Shown here piece by piece: positions 28,901-43,000 of a DNA stretch of 64,000 nt. Position numbers and translations under genes: made by a program. Within the stretch, counting starts at the first letter, position 1. Every line of letters starts with the position of its first letter. A model generated the notes under the pieces. That model was not told where the DNA came from and ran no database searches. It saw only the letters and a list, made by a program, of their open reading frames with translations. The stretch comes from Tubiluchus corallicola (taxonomy: Eukaryota; Priapulida; Priapulimorpha; Priapulimorphida; Tubiluchidae): assembly GCA_030141605.1 (NCBI GenBank), contig JAQGDQ010000153.1:62001-126000 (forward strand), in the 5' to 3' direction.

Positions 28901-31005
28901 TTAGCTTTGCAGTGCCAGGATCAGAAACATTGACTAAACAAAATTCATCCTTTGCTGTAAAATCAAATTTACCAACAGCTTTAGACATAGCATCTAGCTG
29001 ATTTTCGTTGTTAATAACCTCTTCAAACTTTATTGCATCTGATCCTTTGTCTTGCATTTCTGTATAAATTTGGGAGGCTTTATTACAAGCTGCTGGTACA
29101 CACATAAGTCCTTTTGTAACTAGAAGTGGCAACTTACTAGCAGCAAACTCATGATCAATCGCTGTATCTTCTGTGTCAGGTGCACAAGAAAATGAACCAG
29201 ACTTTAAATGACTGATTATATTAGTGTTTTCATCTATCAATGGTTTCAGAGCTTTCTCACTTTTTCCAGGCACAACCAAAGGTAATTCTGCTTCTGTATC
29301 AGTTAGGGTACCTTTGTTCAACATCTCTTTTGAATTAAAGGCGGTCATAAAATCTGTATACTCTGTTTGCATGTTGATATCTAGCTTATTAAAATTGCTT
29401 TCTACAAAAGTCATTGCATCTTTAGTATCTGGCAAATTTGAGATAGCAATAGATTTAACATCTACCAAATCTGTTGCTTGTACACCTACTGTCACTGATA
29501 AACATGGAAACTGATCTTTTAGCAAAGGCCCAGACAAAATCTTGGTCTGATTAGATGATAATGAATCAAAAGATGATTTACGTAATAAAATTGGAAGGTG
29601 ACTTCGCTGCTGTTCGTGCGGCCTTTTCAGCAGGAAAGAAAGGCTACTGCTACTACCCACACCTTGTCCTAAATCTCGTTCAGAATCTGAATCATACAAA
29701 TGTTTTCCAGCAATGCAATGAGGATCTCTGGCAAGCTTTGCCAGGTTAAACAAATGACTTTTCCATTCTTTGATGTTATCTCTTAGTTGGTTAACATCGT
29801 TCTTGTCTAATCGTATATCCAAATCGTCGGTTTTCTTAAAAGCAATTGCAGCAGTACGAAGTTCTTCTATGGTCAAGCTGTCTGGTTCACGGTCTGACAG
29901 GTCAACAAGTTTTTCGACTTGCATAGAATACTGGGCAATTTTCGTTCTCAGCTCATCTGGAAATAAACCGCTGATTTCCTCGTTGGTTATTACTGTGGAA
30001 ATTCCAAGTTGATCCAAGAAGTGCAACACTGTATATAGTTCAGAACGCAATTGGTGGGGCGACTGCGCATCAGTTTGGCTACGCATTGCCATCATTTCTT
30101 TCCGAACGTATCTCAGGTAATTTCGGAAGATAACTTCAGGTTTGTTTTCTGGATCATGTGCCACTCCCAATTCTGAGTTGGAAATATATACATCTACCAT
30201 ATTATCTCCAATAGTTCCTACCACAGCCATTTCATCAACTGGTTTATTAAATTCATCAGACATTTCCTTCTTAGACTGCTTTGCAGCTCCATCGAGGGAG
30301 TGCGCTGGTTTTACCATATGCACATCTTCATGGCTCATGTATTTTCTTAATATCTCTATTTCATTTGTATACCTACTACATAGGGATTTCAGTTTCAAAA
30401 CTTCTTGCTGCAACTCAACCTGAGATAAATTTTGTAAATTGACAGGAATGAGTTCAAAATCCATGCCATTTTTCACTGCCTCTGTGTCACTTTGCAATTC
30501 ATAGTCCTTTATTACTTGAGTTTTCCCAAATTCCTGAGTTGCAGGTTCATTTAGAGATGTCGTGTCTTTTTCCGTCGATTTCTCTGTCTGCACATCTTTA
30601 TCAAAGAAAATACGTCGCTTAACTGATCCTGCCCGATGTTCCAACTTTTTACGTTTCCTCTTATCTTCTGTAACATGGCTCATCACCATTCCCGACTGGC
30701 TAGTGTACCTATGTTAAAATTATAGAATATTTTTAGAAAATGAAGAAGCCCAAATCATTAATCCTTCAAACCAGCATTGTTTATCCAATTTCAAAAGATT
30801 AAATTCCTCAAAAAGCTTATCAACAGATTTTTTGGAAATAAAATTTTAACAGGAGTAATTTAAAATTTTTTTTTTGTTAGAAATACAAAAAAGTTAAACA
30901 TGTAAGTGTGCAATTGTAAAAAAATTTGCAAAATGAGTTACAATTCTGAAACTCCTACTAGAAATAGCAAAACTTTGTACAATAGAAAGCAACAGTCATT
31001 TTGAT

Positions 31006-31045
<40 letters not shown>

Positions 31046-34000
31046 TAAGTGACATTAGGTGCACCTGACATCAGATTCGCCGTCATCTTCAGATGTAGCT
31101 TCAGTTTCAGAACTTTTAACAGCCAAGTGACTAGAATCTACAGTGTCATCTTGTTTTACTGGGCTCATGGCTGCAGACAAATCAGTTCTTGAACTACTTC
31201 TGCTTCTGCGAGTTTCAACACAAATGTACTCTAATCCACTTTGTCCTAAGAAAGAATTTGAGCAAGGTAACAACATATAATGCAGGCAGCTACAACATGA
31301 CATAAAATTTCTAAAAGCGAAAAATGTACAAAACTAATTTGGTAGTGTCTAAACAGAAGTTCGAACATGGTAAATGTATAAAATTCTGAATACAATATAA
31401 TTCTCTCTCATTTCTTTCTAAATCTTTTGCCAAATCTAAGTCATATACCCGTGGCAAAACTTATTCATTGAAACAAAATTTGCAATTGAATAGCCATTGT
31501 TAACTGCATCTTAAATACTGTACCTGGGCTTAACGTGACATCTTTTTTAGGTTTTTTGTTCAAATGAGCACTAAGCTTTTCTTGCAATTGTGAGTTCAAG
31601 CTTTGTGCATCCTCCAAAGCGTGCTGCAACTTGTGAACTTTCTCTTCCAGCAATTGGACTTTCGAAGTTTCTTCATCTTTACAAAAGCAAACAAATGGCA
31701 AATCAGTCAAGGCGACATAAAATGATTTTCTTTTTCTATACTGACAAACATTTCTGTTTTCATCATTGTTCTGCCTGTTAATTTAGGAAACCATAAAAAA
31801 AGACAAAGAAAATTGTTGTCAAACTAACCTAGGTGTGAAAACAAAAGTCCTCAAGATATAATAACTTATTAAAACTGGGAAAAGTGAAGATTGAAATTCA
31901 CTTTCCTAAATACTAACTTTTCAGTTAATCTTTAGGAAAGTAGGAAAGCTATTTTAGTACTTGACAGAAACTAGGATTAGTTCTCCAATTTCATACCAGG
32001 TGCTTACATTTGCCAAAAGTGTAAGAAAATTAATTACAATATGCAAAGAAATCAATAAGAACAAAAAGTAATTGACAAAACTACAACCACAAGTTCATTA
32101 TCACGCAAAGAGTATCTTTAAATTTGGTTTCAGACTTGCTGCACAGTAACACAGTGTATTTGCATCTGATAGTTTACCTGAGCTTTCTGCACTTGGCGAT
32201 GGTAAAGCTTCCACTTCCATATCATGCATTCCATCTTGATCACCAACAGCTGTACTATATGAACTCCTACAAGAACACATTCTAATAAATGTCAGCAATC
32301 AAATCAATAGGCAACAGATTACAGAACTTGAAACACTTCTAACAATGCACAGCAGCTAACAAACAGTTACAGTTAACTTTATTTAATGTTTACTTTATTT
32401 TTCCAATAAATTCAGTTGTAAAGGCTTTCACATATTGCCAAGCACTGAAAATTGCATATGGATATAAAGAATTTAAGCAAAAAAATTTGCAACACTTATT
32501 AGAGGAAAATATGTAAAAGTTACAGTCAATTAGTATTACCTGGAAGCGCTTGCATCATCGTGAACGCTAACATTCAGATTTAGCTGTATGCCTTTATCAG
32601 ACGACGAATCACCAAACTTGCCAACCAGAAGCCGAAGGTGCTTCAAATAAAAGCAACATTGTTTCAAACAGAAGGCAGAAAAACTAACTTGATTTTCAAA
32701 TTTTTAGGCTATAAAAGTAAAACACAAAACAACCAAAAAACACTTTTAACATCATTACCTTTAATGCCATTTCTAAGGTGATTACAAATATAACAGATAT
32801 AAACAAAATGTGTGCATTACAGGTGCAGGGGATGAAATATTACAAATGCAAGTAAAACTGTATCGATATGTTCAAGAAGCGTCAAAAAGTTTTAAATTAC
32901 CTGATTATCAAATTGCAGTTGTTGGAGCTGCACTTCCAAAGCACAGATTCTCTGCTCCCTATCATCCAACTCGGTTAAAAACTTTTCGGGTAACTAAAAT
33001 TGCACAACCAGTTTAGTACATTCAAAAATTTCGAATTCAAGTTTAATTTTAAAAAGCTAAAAAGAAGCTCTCCTACACTGTAACTTCCGATCAAATCTAA
33101 AGTTGAAACAGAAAACAGGTAAAAAGAGAGTAAACATACAAAAGCAGAAATATTGTATGGCGAATTATGTAGTTAACATTGTTGCCTATTAGGCAGAGCT
33201 GAAATAACAGCAAAATCATAACACTTTTCTAAGTGTTTGCTTTAAAATTTCATAACTACATAGTTCCAGAGGCACTTTGTATTCCCAAATATTTTGCTAT
33301 TAATTGTATTTTCTAATCCTGGCCAGGTCCCGAAATCTCTGGGATAATGACTTTGTCTTTAAGAAAAGAAATATGATTCAGTTTATACTCATAGCAGTTT
33401 TAACTTCTTAATTAAAAACTGTTTATAAATCAAACCGTTAGTAAACTCCTTCAAACCGTTAGTGAACTCCAAATAAAAGTACACTTTTATTAGCAAGTAT
33501 TGTTATTAATAAAAACTTTCTTGTTTTGTTCAACATGATAACAGTAACTTGTTTTCCCTCCGCCACTCTCAAAGCAACATGTATAATCTTCCGGGGAAAT
33601 GACACGCTGCTAATACATGTTTCAGACACAAAAGATTTTACAGTGAAATTGGTGATCATTTAATTTAATGAAGTTCGTAATTAAACTGCATTGTAATTGA
33701 GACGAAGGTGAATCATAAAAAAAAACGAGAAAAACTACAAAAACTGAATTTTGTTAGTTTAACTTTAACGAGCTAGTATTTTATGATGTGTAAATAATAA
33801 AAGAACGAGTCCCAAATAACCAAACATCTATCCTGCAAATCTCGAAATACCCAGACTGAGATTTCCAATTCCATCAGAAAAGGGCGCGGGGTCCCAAATT
33901 TTTGGGATTACAATTTTCGGACTGGAAAATTTAACACAGACTGACCTTAATATAATACCAATGCTTACCAGATTTTTTTCTTCTAATGCTATCAAAAGTT

Positions 34001-37000
34001 CATGAACTTTTTGATTTAGTTCTTTGATATCTTCTTCTTGTTGCATTATTTTGGCTTCACTTTCTAAAAGCTTGTTCTGCAACTGTTTGTAAGTCTTGTC
34101 CCTCTCACTTAGAACCTCTTGTAATTCCTGTAAAAAATGTTTTAGTTTTTTAATATACTAATTGATCCCGTGGCTAGAATTATCAACACCAAAAAATTAA
34201 TTACTTATATATAATCTGAAAATCAAGATTAATGGTTAATAAGAGGAAGAGACCCACAATTTTAAGCATCAAATTTGACTAAACGGAAAGAAATGCAAAA
34301 AAGTTGAGATTGAATCTGGATTCCATCAGTAACCAATAAAAACTGAGTTACAAGAACAGAATTAAAACCAGTTTTGAGCATTTGCTTCATTAACTACTCG
34401 CACAGACAAAATTACAGAAGAATTAATTTCATCAGTTTAATACTTAATAATTACATTTGTGTGAACGAATTAACACTTAGAAATTTAATGCTAAATTTGC
34501 TGGTGGACTAAAGCGAGAATCTATCATAGATAGATCGAACTCATTCCTAAGGCTCTACAGTTGAATCACGCTTGTGTTGATATGATTCATGATTAGCATA
34601 AGCACAGGTCACACACCAGCATGGCCAGTTAGTTCAGTTGATTAGAGTGTGGTGCTAATGATTCTAGGTCTCATTCTACAAATGGATCCAATTGGGATTC
34701 GACTATTAAGGCCTAGGCTATCTTGATCACAACGAGCAGTGCAGTATAATAGTCAACTAGTCATGGCAAGGTACTTGTAATCCAAGTGTTCCTGATTCAA
34801 ATCCAACATAAATAATTAATAATTTTAGTCCTTTAAAAGTCATAAAACTGTCATTTAAACGAGGAATTCCTTTAAACAAATTCAATAATTTGACACCCTA
34901 ACAAAATATTTTATCAATGTAAGAATGAATTAATGCGAAAAGCATTGACTTAATTTAGTTGAGAGCTGTGTTATTTGCAACAGCAAAATAATGACATCCA
35001 TAAAAACTAAACAAACACCAGATAAATATGCTAAAATCATCCATCACTGCACTTAAAATAATTACCAAAGAAATATCTTTGAAGACTTACTTACCTGGAA
35101 ATCTGCATACAAACTCTCATGATCTAATTTCAGCTTGTGCAGTGCATCATCCCTTTGTTTTACTGCTCGATAAAGACCCTCAATAGCCTCATCTTTTTCC
35201 TGCAACATCTTTCCCATTTCAACTTCTTTATCTGCTGCATCTTGGAAAGTGTTTTCATAGTCTGCTAGGTACAGTTTCATCTCCTCTAGAGCTTTGTCTT
35301 TGTCACTAATAATACGATGCAACTCCATAATTGTGTTTTTATTGTTTGACATCTCATCAAAAGGAGACAATTCCAACGAAGAGGTCATTACTGTAACATC
35401 TCGATTGGCTGGTCTATCACCTGCTCCCTACGAAATGTTAAGACAATTTTTACTTTTTAACACATTGGTCATTGGAAAGTGAATTAATGTCCTCTTCAAA
35501 AAATATTTTACAAGACTATCCTAAACCCTATTTAATCATATTCAGCTACTATTGATTAAAACACGTCACTCCTAAATTATAGTTGTTTGCAATATTTACA
35601 CACGCACACACGCATGCATGTAACTTGCTTTTTTTCTTATTTTGTGATAACAGTATTTAACTGTTCTGTAATCACCGATTATTAGTTGCTCTTATCTATA
35701 GCAAATTTACTACAGATAAGTAGCAAAGCTACTTACTATATATATATGTGTGTGTGTGTATATATATATATAGTATAAAAATATTTACTGTTAATAACAT
35801 ACATTGTTACTTTATAACATTTGTTATGTTATCAAAAGATCTCAGTCTTTGTTCAGAGCTTAAGGTATTTTAACATAGACTTTAAAAAAGTAGCTAATTT
35901 CTTCATTAAGAGACTTTTTTCAATTTATATTCATAGTTTTTTGCATTTAATTAATATCTTTACCATCATAAAACATTTACGCTTAGGAACAGTCTGGCAC
36001 ATATGCACATTAGTCAAATGCTTATACGAAAATCTCTTTGAAGTACATAACTACATGTAAAAAGCGATCACATTTATACACGAGCCAAACTGAATTTAAC
36101 TTATTTAAATTCCTTGATATACAAAGCCAAATTTGAAACTACATTAGCAAAACCAGGACTTCTAAACATGTAAGAACAGTATAATGAGATGAGCTACCTG
36201 TATCTTGTTGTTCTCTAACTGTTTTTCTAACTTTTGGTTTTCACATTTCAACAATCTAAGCTCTTCTCTCGTTGAGGCTAGTGCGTTGTTGCTGTCATCT
36301 AGGTCCTGTCCATAATAAATAAATTAGCATGGATGTACTGACAACAAATAAAAAAATTACAAGAATTACTAGACAGACAATGAACTAGAGCAAAATCTAG
36401 AGAAAAGGCATTACAAAGACAAACTGACACAATAACCTTGATATGCTGACAGCATACATTGTTGCCAATTATACAAATCCTTTATAGCAGGGTACTCTCC
36501 ACTTAAATCATTAGGAGGGCACTACGTTTTAATCACTGAGATATCGTATTTAGCGGGACACCAATCAGAAAGCATTTTTGCTCAAAGGAAGTAACATATT
36601 AGACTGGCCACAAAAAGCGTCCATCTGACAGGTAAAGCTAGCCGAACCTGAACCCTGCAGAACAATGTAGTTCCACTCATACTCCAGGTTTTATTATGAG
36701 AGTTCTTTTAGCAGATAAAAGTATGTTCGACCAACTCTTTGGAGGCGCATGTTATGTAGCACGATGTGACACTTTTCAATGCTATCACTTTTCAAAAAAG
36801 GTTAATTCTTTCACTGCTACAATGTAGTTTTCAAACTACTTAGAACTTAATACAAAACAAGTGCAAAACCTTACAATACACTTTATTTATTTTGAAATTT
36901 AGCTACAACTATTTTATAACTATAGCTCAATTTTTGTTATTAACATGTTAGGATTTTTGTTAACACTACTCAACTGTATAAAACTCGAAGAAGTTTTCTG

Positions 37001-40000
37001 CCTTTGATTAAGGCCATTTCAAGTCGAGATAAGACGTCAATCAATAATGGCCATTTTCGTGTATTCTGCATATTTTTAATGTATTCATTAATGCCAGAGT
37101 CATTTAACAAGTGGATGCTGAAGATGCCGAGGTTGACAGGCAAAAATGCCAAAGATGAAATGAATCTCGATATAATAAGAGACCAGTTGCATTTGATGTA
37201 TATTAGTCTTTACTACAAAGACATGTTAAATGTTACGGGGATTATAATTATGCAAAAGTATTTTAAAAAATTCAGCATTTTTCGAAAATACTCTACCTTT
37301 TCAAGTTGTTTAATCCTAGTTTCCAGATGGGATAATTGCAGCTTTGTCTCGGGCTCCAACTGTTCTTGCAATTTAGCAACACTGTCTTTATGCTGATTTT
37401 CCAAAGACTCTAATGCATAACTGGAAAATGTCAACAAAAAAGATAAGACTGCTACAGTATTAACAAAGTAACATATTTTGAGTTCTTTTGCTAACAACCC
37501 CCAGCAGCTATCATACAAGAACAGGCATCACAAGTATACGATGCCATACAGCATGTAGTTTGGTCAAATTGCTGTACATGGTACTTTATGACCAAGAAAT
37601 TGGTAAAACTCTAATAAGCTAGCTGCCACAAACATAAGAAGAAGGCATATATTTCATAATTTACTTCATTTTCTTTTTTTATTTAAAGCAGCATGAACAA
37701 TTGCACAATTTTTTTTGTAAATGTCTTATTGGTAAAATAATCAGAAATTCAGACTATACTGCATAGGTATTGCACATGCACCCAATTTTAGTAATGTAAT
37801 ATAAAAAATGTACAAAAGATGAAAATTTATTCAACCAGACCAAAGTCAGTTACAAAATGCATTCTTCAGCCAACAGCCTTGATAAAGCTGTTACAGCCTA
37901 CACTTCTTCATTAACAGTAGTTTAAGTGTTTGTCTTAGCTACATTTTTCAATAATAAATACTAATGGTAAAGCAAAAATTACTAAAGCAAATTACTTGTC
38001 CAGTTTTAAAGAAATTTGATAAATACCAAGTTGTTGAATCCTTTACTGCTTCTCAATAAATTTAAACGTCATACACTGACCTACAATATTTGTACACTAC
38101 ACTCATAGGATTTAAGTGAAGCTTAAACTGTCAGTAAGAAAATACAAAGAAAAAAGTAACTAGGACAATTTTGAAACAAAGTTAACTGAAAATTATAAAA
38201 TATAAAAAATATACTTAAAATTAAGTTTCAATTTTTAGAAACAGCTGACATTTTATGCAAGTACGTGGTTATTGCAGCTAATACATATTATGTTACTCAC
38301 TTTGCCTTTTTTAACAGCTCCTGCTTTTCATCCAAGCTCTCCTTCAAACTCTCCACCTGAATGTTTAGATCAATATTCTGAAATGCAAAAGCAGAGAGCA
38401 TTTAACATGCACCAGTCTCATTCAGTCATATGAAGAATAAATCAAATTAATGAATGTTGTCAATTATACAGTTGAAACTTAAAGTGCAACAATAATTACA
38501 CACTTTTCAGCTATAACTAATTAATACAGACCACTTCTTTGAAACTTTTGGGTTTTAATTACGATACATTTTAGCCAAATTTCAGAATGTTTGTTTATAT
38601 TTATGGAGACTTCATTTTATCAAATAAATAGTGCAGCTTAAATAAGAATAAAAACAAAATGCATTATTTGCATGCGATGATAAGTTACTCCGTAAGTTAC
38701 AGGTCTTATAAAATTTGAAAGAAAACAATAAAACTATGATAAAAATCAGTAAATTCTTAACTTGGTCTTACTAATCACAGTTATCAAACACTAAGGAGCA
38801 GGTCATGTTTCAGTAAAGGTAAAACCAAAGCAGACTGCAAAATGAAAAAACAAAATCTAAAATTGTATTTATAATCAAGAATAACCCATGCGTGAATACT
38901 TTACAACCAAATCTTGCTTACCGCTTTAAATACTTGTTCCTTGTCAATGGGCACCAAGTCACGCATTTGCTTTTCCATAAAAAATATTCGCAGCTTCAGG
39001 TTAAAATTTTCATGTTTTAAATTCAAGATTTGCTAAACAAAAATAAGAAAAATTGATAACAAACAGATTAAAAAAAAACCATCAAAACAGTTCACTCAAA
39101 AGAGTACTTAAGAATGAAATTTGGTCAACAAATGAGGTGTTAAGTTGAGGACAAAAAGCAAAAGCTTAAGTTAAGAACTGAAATGCTAATGTCTAATAAA
39201 AAGAATTAAATGCACCAAATTGCGATGTGTTTGTCTAGTTGCTATCCTTTTTGTTCACACTGCTTTTATTTATATTCTTGACTTCATAAAAGAATAAATG
39301 AAATGGAAGAATTTAAATTCAACGATATTTATGATATTTTTTCTGCAGTTGAGACAAGATGACTCTTTTTGTTATTTCAAAAAACTATCAAAAGTGTAAA
39401 AGCCGACAAGAAAAACTAATGTATCTATAAAATATAGTAAATACAATGCGTGCACATAATAGCATGCAATATACTACAGATAGTAAGTTAACACTCAAAG
39501 ACCACGTCATATAACTATGAGAAAAATCCGTTAACCTTAGTACAAATAGAAGTATTTACCTGTTCATACTCTTTCATAGTTCTAGGCATCTGCGGAGATA
39601 AGAAAGGCAAGTTTTTTGGTTGAACATCTAAAAAGATAAAATAAATTTACGATTCAGCCCAAAAACATAGATCTTATAAAAATAAACAATTTTAGTATGA
39701 TAAAAAACTTAACTACTGAAGAATACAGATTACACAAGTTTTGTTAATGCAGTTTCAAACACAAAATACTGTCAGCCGAGCAAAGGTTTATCCCTAGAAA
39801 TGCAGTACGTGTTGTAAATACTATCATACCATACATTGGAACCAAAAATGTCACTAGCTAAACAAAGTAAAAACTGCAACTGTAGGTTTAATTATATCAT
39901 AACAGTAAACAAACGAAAATAATTACAGAAAAATATACGGTGATTTTACTTTAATTGGACGGAACATAAAATTTCCAATAAACTACTTAAGTAGGACCTC

Positions 40001-43000
40001 CATTTTTGCCCATACAATTCTTCCATATAGTATTGTATGAGATTAAATGAACAAATGATGCAGCTATAACCTAATTAAAATAACTGTAAAAGCATTAATG
40101 CAGACCCATGCATACATTTGCGTGCATTACATGCATGCCACAGATTAATAATGTTTAATTAATGACTATTTATGAAATATGCATACTGCATAAGTAATGT
40201 TGACGCTGATATTCACTGGCATCTCAAAAAGAAAGAGGGTACAACAACATCTGTAGATGTGCAGAACAAAAAACTAAGGCACGAAATTTTAAGAAATGAC
40301 GCCACGCATCTTGGGCCGGAATGTCTGATACCAACACATTAAATTTGAATAACAAATAAAAAAACAGTGCTGCTGTTGGTCTGCTCCCCAGAGTGAAACA
40401 CCTGGTATCAATTTAATCACCGTATACCTCCAATTGATTAATAATTAATTGAAATAATCGGCATCAAGCGCAGCAGGTTGTTGTTGAAAAATGTACAGTC
40501 AGCTGTACTCTAGCATGGTAATAAGCAATAGCAGTGCTCCATACTTCTACACACTTAATGACACCAAGTCACACTAATGTGCAAGTGTGTGTGTGTGTAT
40601 GCAATAACAATACAATTGAAATTAAATTTTAATTCAAAAAATTATCAACTGTAACAAATTTATTAACCTAAAGAACTTTGTTGGGGTTGTAAGACATTAA
40701 GAAGTCATTCACTAGAGAATTCTTTGTGAGAATTCTATGCAACTCTAGTCATAGCTGATAAATTAATGCAAAATTTTGCAAAAATAGATTAAAGTATTTA
40801 ATTTCTGATAAATCACATTTTTATCTTCTGTACTGTTCATTAGATACACTGTAATTTTCATAATGGATATTTTAACAAATAAGCAATAAAATAAATGAAA
40901 ATTAAGAGAAATTTTAAGTAGGAGAACAAGTACTAACGAGTAAGTTGAAACCTAAATAACCCAGAAGTGTTAGGTTGCAAAAGAAAATTTTAACAGCTAC
41001 AAAACAAGCAAAGCCAGAAAAATGAAGTGGTAAGGCAATTCACTTAAGTGGCGATAAATTAATTAGCTATGAGCTTCTGAATCTCTGTGCATACTGTTTG
41101 CACAAATATGCCTTGAATACGAAAAATTAAAATTAATGTTTACACTAGTATGGCATTACTGATTTAGTGGTGCACCTAAGTACATGTTGCTAAGTACCTA
41201 AATACATGTACCACAAGTACATGTTGCTGAAGTAGGTACTCTAGTTTTGCAGGCCAAATTATATAACATGTAACTTGGCTAACAAATAATTCATACTAAA
41301 GCCTGTCCATGTGAACCAATTGTTCTAAGAATTAAAAAGCAAAAACACCTAAAACTACATGTAACCTAAATTATTCAAATGCCCCAACAATCTTACCTTT
41401 TGTAGCTGCAGAGGCACAGTCACTGTCCTCTTCTGTGCTTAGAGTAATCTCACCAAACACTCGAGGATTAACATTGCTATAACAAAAACAAAAATCTTAT
41501 CAATAACGGCATGATGGATTTAATAGAATGTTCTATATACTGGATATGAGTGCTGGCATCCAGGATACAATACGTCCAAATAAAATTAGACGGCTTGCCC
41601 GTTGAAAATGTCAACAAAATTCTCAGTTGTTTTCTACCAAGATTTTAGTTGGTGTACCAGAGCATCACATCATACAGTAATTATAACAAGGTATTAGTTC
41701 AAGACAAGTCACTAGGTCTAATTCCAATTTAACTGGCCAACTTAAGCTACATGATTGAGAAACATGCAAGAGTTCTGGTGGTTAAAAAATAGCATGTACA
41801 CCAAATGTCAAAGGTTCAACATTGCTAAAACAAATTATTGTTAAATGACGACAACCAGGGCAAAGAGTCGAGGACTAAGTCTTAAGTCTTGCAATACACG
41901 TATTAAGTGGCCAGGAGAACATATGAAACACAAGGATGTGCACTGAAATGTCGACTTTGCCTAGGTTCCACAGCAAAACTTTAGGTCCTACAATAAGGCT
42001 GACGATTGAAAAGTTTCAAATTCGAATCGAATTTAAAATATTTCGAGTTGATAAAAATATACAGACTTGATTTAAAGTAAGCATGTGAAAATAAATAACT
42101 TTCTAGGATTGCAATAGTTCGTCAATAATTATAGATGGGTAAAGCTATTTAAGTTTTTCTAACACTTTTTGTACAACTACTAATGAATGCAGCTCTTCTA
42201 TACAGCTCTTTTGTACAACTACTAATGAATGCTTTACTATATACATTACTGACCACCTCACTACAGACAGCAGCAGAAAATGAATGAATAAAAATTATGT
42301 AGTAGCATTGCCAGATTCCAAATTAAAAATCAGGAACAAACCAGTTATATTGTCAAGGATGGCAGTGATATGTAGGCTAGGCTGGCGATCGACAGAATTG
42401 GGCCGAGCCGAATTTGTCTCAGATTCAGGGAACGAACTTGCTGTTCAGCTGGTATAAACAGGCTTATGTGAAGGACAACTATGTGAACAAAAATTATATG
42501 ACAGCCTCATCCCTTAGTATGATCTATATATTCATGTCACTGTTATCTTTTTATGCCTTTAGCGGTCAGCTGAATTCACTCCAGTGGTACTTCAAACACT
42601 CTGACTAAACTTGAAAATCATCATTCATAGTACAGCCGCGTTCCAATATTTACAACCAAGTTCTGTCTCCCGATTTTACTGCTCGGTGAATATCTGACAA
42701 CCGGCAGTTTGCAGAGCGAGTTAAAATTGCTGACTCAGTTGATTTCTAGCATCTAGAATTCTAGCAGTTATGTAGCACATACAGTCAAACCTCTTTATAC
42801 CACCTACTTTGGGACTGCAAAAAAGCTGGCTAAATAATGAGATGCATTAATACATGTCTATGCAAATATAGATACTTTGCTTTGCCTTTTATGGGCACTA
42901 AGCGATTGGCCTTATAAAGGGGTCATTATAACGAGGTTTGACTGTACTATACTTTAATGTTGCCTTGGCTGTTTAATCACCTACCAGCACATGTATTAAT

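Noticed and set aside
33320-33910. Pair of GGTCCC-AAAT-TGGGAT-like words (33330 and 33888)
   Set aside because: Each is partly palindromic, so the similarity is weak evidence for an element. No borders were found.
34623-34690. Functional tRNA-Ile gene
   Set aside because: The 3' half does not form the TPsiC arm or the acceptor stem, so only a derived repeat or pseudogene is supported.
36488-36658. CAGGG...CCCTG pair resembling hAT ends
   Set aside because: No further TIR identity and no 8-bp target duplication.
37004-37396. Plus-strand 130-codon ORF
   Set aside because: Mostly intronic, overlaps exon 6 antisense, no recognisable motif, and not bounded by matching splice signals.
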